Part shown: piece by piece, positions 4,703 to 7,422 of the stretch | How positions within the stretch are numbered: position 1 is the stretch's first letter | Layout of the letters: every line of letters begins with the position of its first letter | NCBI GenBank assembly: GCA_003697085.1 | Contig: RFFU01000026.1 | Span: 1 to 7,422 of the forward strand | From: Candidatus Hydrogenedentota bacterium | GTDB lineage: Bacteria > UBA8481 > J006 | DNA length: 7,422 bases | Direction: 5' to 3' | Program-made: the position numbers and the translations under genes | Notes under the pieces: generated by a model | What the model was told of the DNA's origin: nothing | Databases searched by the model: none | Seen by the model: only the letters and a program-made list of their open reading frames with translations

Positions 4703-6097
4703 TCAGCAGGATACGGGAAGGACGGTTCGAGGGGGGGAAAAGGTTGGAGAAACGGGCGGCGTCGAAGCGACGGTGGTTCGAGGGAGAGGCGAGGATTCGA
4801 GAAAGGCGGCGGCCTTGATTCGTGTCTCCCGAGCCTCGCGTTCGGGGACCGAATCGCTGACGATTCCGGCTCCGGTCTGAAGAAGAAGCAACCCGTTTTC
4901 GATGACGGCGGTGCGGATGACGATGTTGAGCGCTGCGGCGCCGGTATGATCGAAATAGCCGATGGCACCGGTATAGAGTCCCCGCCCGATTCCCTCGATC
5001 TCGTCGATGATCTGCATCGCCCGGATCTTCGGACAGCCGGTGATCGTTCCTCCGGGGAAGACCGCTTGAAGAATTTCTCGGAAAGAGACGTCCGGTCGTT
5101 GAAGCGCGACGATCTCCGAGACGATGTGATGAAGATGGCTGTAGGTTTCGACGGCGAGGAGCTCGGAGACATGGACCGAACCGATCTCCGCGACGCGTCC
5201 GAGGTCATTCCGTTCCAGATCGACCAGCATCACGTGCTCTGCGCGTTCCTTCGGGTCCGTCGGTAGCGTCGCGGGATCGCGGTCGTGCGGATAGGTGCCG
5301 GCGATGGGCCGGGTGGCGAGCCGAAGGCCGTCGCGGCGGAGGAGAAGTTCGGGAGAATTGCAGACGATTTCGCGCCGCGGCCCGGCGATACTTTCGGGGA
5401 GGTCGATGTAGGCCGAGTATGGTGAGGGATTGGCCCGTGCCTGGTGGAGAAAGAGAGCGAAGGAATCACCCGTGAAGGGTGCGGTGAACCGGCGGGCTAT
5501 GTTGGCCTGAAAGATGTCTCCCGCGGCGATGTATTCCCGGCATCGCTCAACCCATACGGCGTATTCCGCGTCCTCCGGAGTAACCCCCCACTCGCCGATG
5601 GAGAAGAAATCTTCGAAGGCGGCGGGAGTATTGCGGATTTCCGAAATCAATTCCTCAAGTTGCGGGAGAAATTCTTCGTCGGACCAAAAGGCGTTTCGAC
5701 GATGGTCGAACGCGATCAAGTCTCTCGGTTCCAAAAGAACGAGGTCGGGGAAGAGTCGTTGAGAAGGAGGAAAGGGGGGAAGAAGCGCGGAGGAGCGAAA
5801 GGCGTCATAGGAGAGAAGAAGGAAATGTCCGGAGGAGAAAGGGGGAGATGGGGAAGGGATGTTGTTCGATGAAATGGCGGATCGCGAGGAGGTCGATGGT
5901 TGTGGAAAACTCTCCAGCAGATCCCAGCGGTCGATCAACGGCGGGCCGCACCGCGCCAGATAACTCCACCCCGTTTTTCCGGGAGAATAGAGGAGGAGAT
6001 TGAATCCCGCGGATTCGCGGAGGGCCTGGAAGAGCGCGAGCGGATCGAGGGAACCGATCGACCCGCGTCCGAAGGAAAGAGGTCTAATAAGTGACAT
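4703..6097 (-). CDS. pabB: Chorismate-binding enzyme, PabB/TrpE family (probable aminodeoxychorismate synthase component I)
   Basis: The 464-residue product fits the usual PabB length. It aminates chorismate with ammonia from a PabA/TrpG glutaminase, which is not in the window. The chorismate-binding domain is complete: YIAAGDIFQANIARRF, NPSPYSAYIDLP, SPELLLRRDG, RPIAGT with Ala266, ERAEHVMLVDLERNDLGRV, ETYSHLHHIVSEI, PGGTITGCPKIRAMQIIDEIE near 345-365, YTGAIGYF and QTGAGIVSDS near the C terminus. E. coli PabB has a catalytic lysine where this protein has Ala266 (PIKGT versus PIAGT), and anthranilate synthases have PIAGT. The Trp-feedback LLES segment is not at its usual place, where LLLYS stands instead. 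PabB is therefore likelier but not certain. The start at 6097 is chosen because the frame upstream overlaps the previous gene in full and is Ser/Arg/Pro-rich. Its 14-base overlap with that gene and lack of a Shine-Dalgarno sequence suggest coupling. Confidence 0.85.
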   Translation of the reverse strand: MSLIRPLSFGRGSIGSLDPLALFQALRESAGFNLLLYSPGKTGWSYLARCGPPLIDRWDLLESFPQPSTSSRSAISSNNIPSPSPPFSSGHFLLLSYDAFRSSALLPPFPPSQRLFPDLVLLEPRDLIAFDHRRNAFWSDEEFLPQLEELISEIRNTPAAFEDFFSIGEWGVTPEDAEYAVWVERCREYIAAGDIFQANIARRFTAPFTGDSFALFLHQARANPSPYSAYIDLPESIAGPRREIVCNSPELLLRRDGLRLATRPIAGTYPHDRDPATLPTDPKERAEHVMLVDLERNDLGRVAEIGSVHVSELLAVETYSHLHHIVSEIVALQRPDVSFREILQAVFPGGTITGCPKIRAMQIIDEIEGIGRGLYTGAIGYFDHTGAAALNIVIRTAVIENGLLLLQTGAGIVSDSVPEREARETRIKAAAFLESSPLPRTTVASTPPVSPTFSPPRTVLPVSC

Positions 6098-6596
6098 GGA
6101 CGGAACGAGGAGGCTTTCTTGCGCCGATGAGTCGCAGAGTTTCGGTGGCCAAAAGGGAGCCGGTAAGACGTAGAAAAAGGAGTGGTTGACCGGGGCGCGC
6201 GTGAAGGCGAGCGTCGGCGAGCGCGAGCGCGATTCCACTTTCTTCCCGCCCGCACCAGGCGAAGAGCGAAGTGGTTTTCGATGAAGAAGGGCCCCACTGT
6301 ATTTCGGCTACGGAGAAAGGGAGCCGGGGATCGTTCTTCATCGAGATGTCTCCGATTCCCGCGGCTTCGAGATAGAGCGCCGCCCATTCGGTGATCCCCG
6401 TGTCTCCGGAGAGAGTGACCTTCGCCTCCTGGAGGCGATTCTGACCGAGAAGGCCGATCTCAGGAAGACGAATCTGGCGGGAGAATCGTGTGAGTCGTTC
6501 CGTCTCGCGGCTCGAGTTCGATGGCGGGGACTCGAACTGCGAGCCCGAGGAAGACGCCTCTCGCGGCGGCGCCCCCTCGTCCGCACCGCCGATCAA
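6084..6596 (-). CDS. Short, degenerate MoeB/ThiF (E1)-like protein
   Basis: The product is 170 residues, far shorter than the roughly 240-390 of MoeB or ThiF enzymes, which adenylate the C-terminal Gly of sulfur carriers. Residues 32-85 clearly follow the family (ERLTRFSRQIRLPEIGLLGQ, then AALYLEAAGIGDI), and LLATETLRLIG (148-158) matches the late helix. The nucleotide loop, normally GxGGLGS, reads GDTGITE (64-70). The segment after it, normally acidic-D-x-D then SNLQRQ, is replaced by an unrelated stretch. Zinc-binding CxxC pairs and the usual catalytic cysteine region are absent. It is probably inactive or acts as a scaffold. I see no frameshift. The TTG start is supported by GGGAGG six bases upstream and overlaps the sulfur carrier stop as TTGA. 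Residues 1-30 are Ser/Pro/Glu-rich and not conserved-looking. Confidence 0.72.
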   Translation of the reverse strand: MIGGADEGAPPREASSSGSQFESPPSNSSRETERLTRFSRQIRLPEIGLLGQNRLQEAKVTLSGDTGITEWAALYLEAAGIGDISMKNDPRLPFSVAEIQWGPSSSKTTSLFAWCGREESGIALALADARLHARPGQPLLFLRLTGSLLATETLRLIGARKPPRSVHVTY

Positions 6597-6883
6597 GAAA
6601 TCCCTCCCGCAATCGCCGGAACGATCTGAATCTCATCGCCGTTCGAAACCGGCGTCGCGAGTCCCTCGCAGAAACGGACATCGAGGCCGTTGACGAATAT
6701 GTTGACATGCCGCTGGAGGTTTCCGTCGGATTGTAGCACCAGTTTGGGCAGTTCAGGGTGCCGTTCCGCTACGCGCTCGAGAACGTGTTTGACGGTCGTC
6801 TGCCCGGAAAGTTCAAGTTCGACGACCGCTTCGCCGCCCGTCGCGTTCCGAAAGGCCGTCGGGATTTGGATTATGAGGCTCAT
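6593..6883 (-). CDS. CysO/MoaD-like sulfur carrier protein with Gly-Gly-Ile-Ser tail
   Basis: The product is 96 residues with a ubiquitin-like (beta-grasp) sulfur carrier sequence. Such proteins end in Gly-Gly, are adenylated by an E1-like enzyme and become thiocarboxylates that donate sulfur. The sequence resembles mycobacterial CysO more than molybdopterin MoaD: IPTAFRNATGG at the start, RHVNIFVNGLDVRF in the middle, then GLATPVSNGDEIQIVPAIAGG. CysO serves cysteine synthesis with CysM and a JAMM protease, Mec. Here the Gly-Gly (93-94) is followed by Ile-Ser before the stop, so a protease would be needed to expose it. QbsE and HcyS carriers are reported to have such extensions, removed by JAMM proteases; no JAMM gene is in the window. 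It is the first gene of the operon. Its ATG at 6883 has no Shine-Dalgarno sequence (preceded by ACTCCCCTTTCAGAAAA). Confidence 0.85.
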   Translation of the reverse strand: MSLIIQIPTAFRNATGGEAVVELELSGQTTVKHVLERVAERHPELPKLVLQSDGNLQRHVNIFVNGLDVRFCEGLATPVSNGDEIQIVPAIAGGIS

Positions 6884-7281
6884 TTTTCTGAAAGGGGAGT
6901 CTAAATCGAAAAAGAGTCTTTGAGAAGATGCGGTCAGGATAAATTGTGGGCGGTAACAAAATTCGGGAGCGGAATTTCTTTTTGAAATCCGATCTGCTCT
7001 TAGCGTTCAAAAAAGGTTCGAAAGGATAATTCTTTTTCGGAGGCTGATTTGTCCTTGGGACCGTCGCCGGGGAGAGAGCTGATCGAACTTCGATTTCAAC
7101 TTTAGTGACGATTATATGTCGTTTCGTTTTCTTGTTTCTCCTCCTCCCTCTGCCTTTTTTCTCCGATTGTTCGGTCTCTGATTTATGGATCTCGGTGGCC
7201 GAAGAGCAAACGACGGCCCCTTGTGTTTCTTCGTCCTCTGTATTTTCGTTTTCGACTGTTTCGGCATGCCTCTTCCACCGG
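6884..7281. other. Non-coding region upstream of the sulfur carrier operon
   Basis: These 398 bp hold no convincing gene and should contain the operon promoter. A perfect -10 hexamer TATAAT lies on the minus strand at 7116-7111, but I see no -35 box at a proper distance, and it is about 230 bases upstream of the ATG. A hairpin can form at 6971-6990 (GGA-A-TTTC, T-loop, GAAATCC). The stretch from about 7130 to 7260 is strongly pyrimidine-rich on the plus strand and includes a tract resembling the purine-rich repeats seen elsewhere in the window. An 83-codon plus-strand frame at 7105 is low-complexity Phe/Leu/Ser and is not believed. Confidence 0.5.
7221..7258 (-). repeat. Third purine-rich short-repeat tract
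   Basis: Read on the minus strand, the tract contains ACAGAGGACGAAGAAACAC after an A-rich CGAAAACGAAAA run. It has the same style as the tracts at 410-477 (minus) and 2121-2152 (plus). It lies just downstream of the right-end gene. I cannot judge copy number beyond these three. Confidence 0.35.
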
Positions 7282-7422
7282 TCAGCGAATGATCGCGACT
7301 TTGTGAACGGCTCGGCCTCCCTTGCCTTCCAGAACGATCAGGTAGATCCCGCTTGAAACATCACGCCCGTTTCGGTTCTTCAGATCCCACCGTGTCACCT
7401 GTCCCGTTCCCCCTCCCAGATC
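7282..7422 (-). CDS. C-terminal fragment of a secreted protein with FlgD-like/T9SS-like ending
   Basis: Only the last 46 codons and the TGA stop are present; the gene enters from the right edge. The fragment contains W-D-L-K-N-R-N-G-R-D-V-S-S-G-I-Y-L-I-V-L-E, then a Gly-rich turn and HKVAIIR at the end. This is the pattern W-D-G-x-x-x-x-G-x-x-V-x-S-G-x-Y...(K/R)-(K/L/V)-x-x-x-x-R of the FlgD-type Ig-like domain and of T9SS type A-like C-terminal domains. It commonly closes large exported repeat or hydrolase proteins in FCB-group and related bacteria. The upstream domains cannot be seen. It ends about 400 bases upstream of the sulfur carrier operon on the same strand. Confidence 0.75.
   Translation of the reverse strand, partial: DLGGGTGQVTRWDLKNRNGRDVSSGIYLIVLEGKGGRAVHKVAIIR

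Noticed and set aside
2810-5266. An 818-codon open frame on the plus strand, antisense to the asparagine synthetase and the 3' part of the chorismate enzyme
   Set aside because: It is the mirror of two well-recognised minus-strand genes in GC-rich DNA. Its translation is low-complexity Gly/Glu/Arg/Val with no family motifs.
6098-6238. A longer form of the chorismate enzyme starting at 6238
   Set aside because: The extra residues are encoded wholly inside the E1-like gene in another frame and are Ser/Pro/Arg-rich. The start at 6097 gives the usual family length.
6593-6883. Calling the sulfur carrier a molybdopterin synthase small subunit (MoaD)
   Set aside because: No other molybdopterin genes are nearby. 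The central RHVNIFVNGLDVRF and GLATPVSNGDEI segments are closer to CysO, and the Gly-Gly is not terminal.
7105-7356. An 83-codon plus-strand frame with a hydrophobic start resembling a signal peptide
   Set aside because: It overlaps the C terminus of the FlgD-like gene antisense and derives from a pyrimidine-rich tract that naturally yields Phe, Leu and Ser.

Overview
The window looks like a chromosomal piece of an uncultivated, GC-rich, Gram-negative bacterium. The Gram-negative inference rests on a lipoprotein signal, a Sec-exported SYLF protein and an exported-type C-terminal domain like those of FlgD/T9SS-style proteins. That last feature is common in FCB-group and related candidate phyla, but I cannot assign a phylum. 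No phage, transposase or plasmid genes are visible.

Left end (1-620): the start of a minus-strand gene of unknown function runs off the left edge. Just upstream of it is a minimal type I-E-like CRISPR array of two 28-bp repeats and one 33-bp spacer. Its more degenerate repeat lies at the end expected to be leader-distal. An AT-rich leader-like stretch follows, then a plus-strand tRNA-Arg with anticodon TCG and a good sigma70-type promoter. No cas genes are in the window, so the array is an orphan here.

Region 618-1201 carries no convincing gene. It is a mosaic of small intergenic repeats and hairpins, including a perfect 12-bp inverted pair 192 bp from end to end.

Region 1202-2767: a secreted SYLF/YSC84 lipid-binding-type protein (minus) and a small putative lipoprotein (plus) diverge from a 288-bp spacer. 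The spacer holds a 14-bp perfect palindrome and a purine-rich short repeat resembling tracts at two other places in the window.

Region 2795-6883 is a tight minus-strand operon read right to left: a CysO/MoaD-like sulfur carrier whose Gly-Gly is followed by Ile-Ser; a short, degenerate MoeB/ThiF (E1)-like protein with a TTG start; a PabB/TrpE-family chorismate-binding enzyme; and a glutamine-dependent asparagine synthetase. Neighbouring genes overlap by 4 and 14 bases or are 3 bases apart, which suggests translational coupling. A hairpin flanked by A and T runs ends this operon and the convergent lipoprotein gene. Linking a protein-thiocarboxylate carrier, an apparent pseudo-E1, a chorismate enzyme and an amide-forming enzyme is the most interesting feature of the window.

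Right end (6884-7422): about 400 bp of non-coding DNA, then the C-terminal 46 codons of a minus-strand protein with a FlgD-like/T9SS-like Ig-fold ending.
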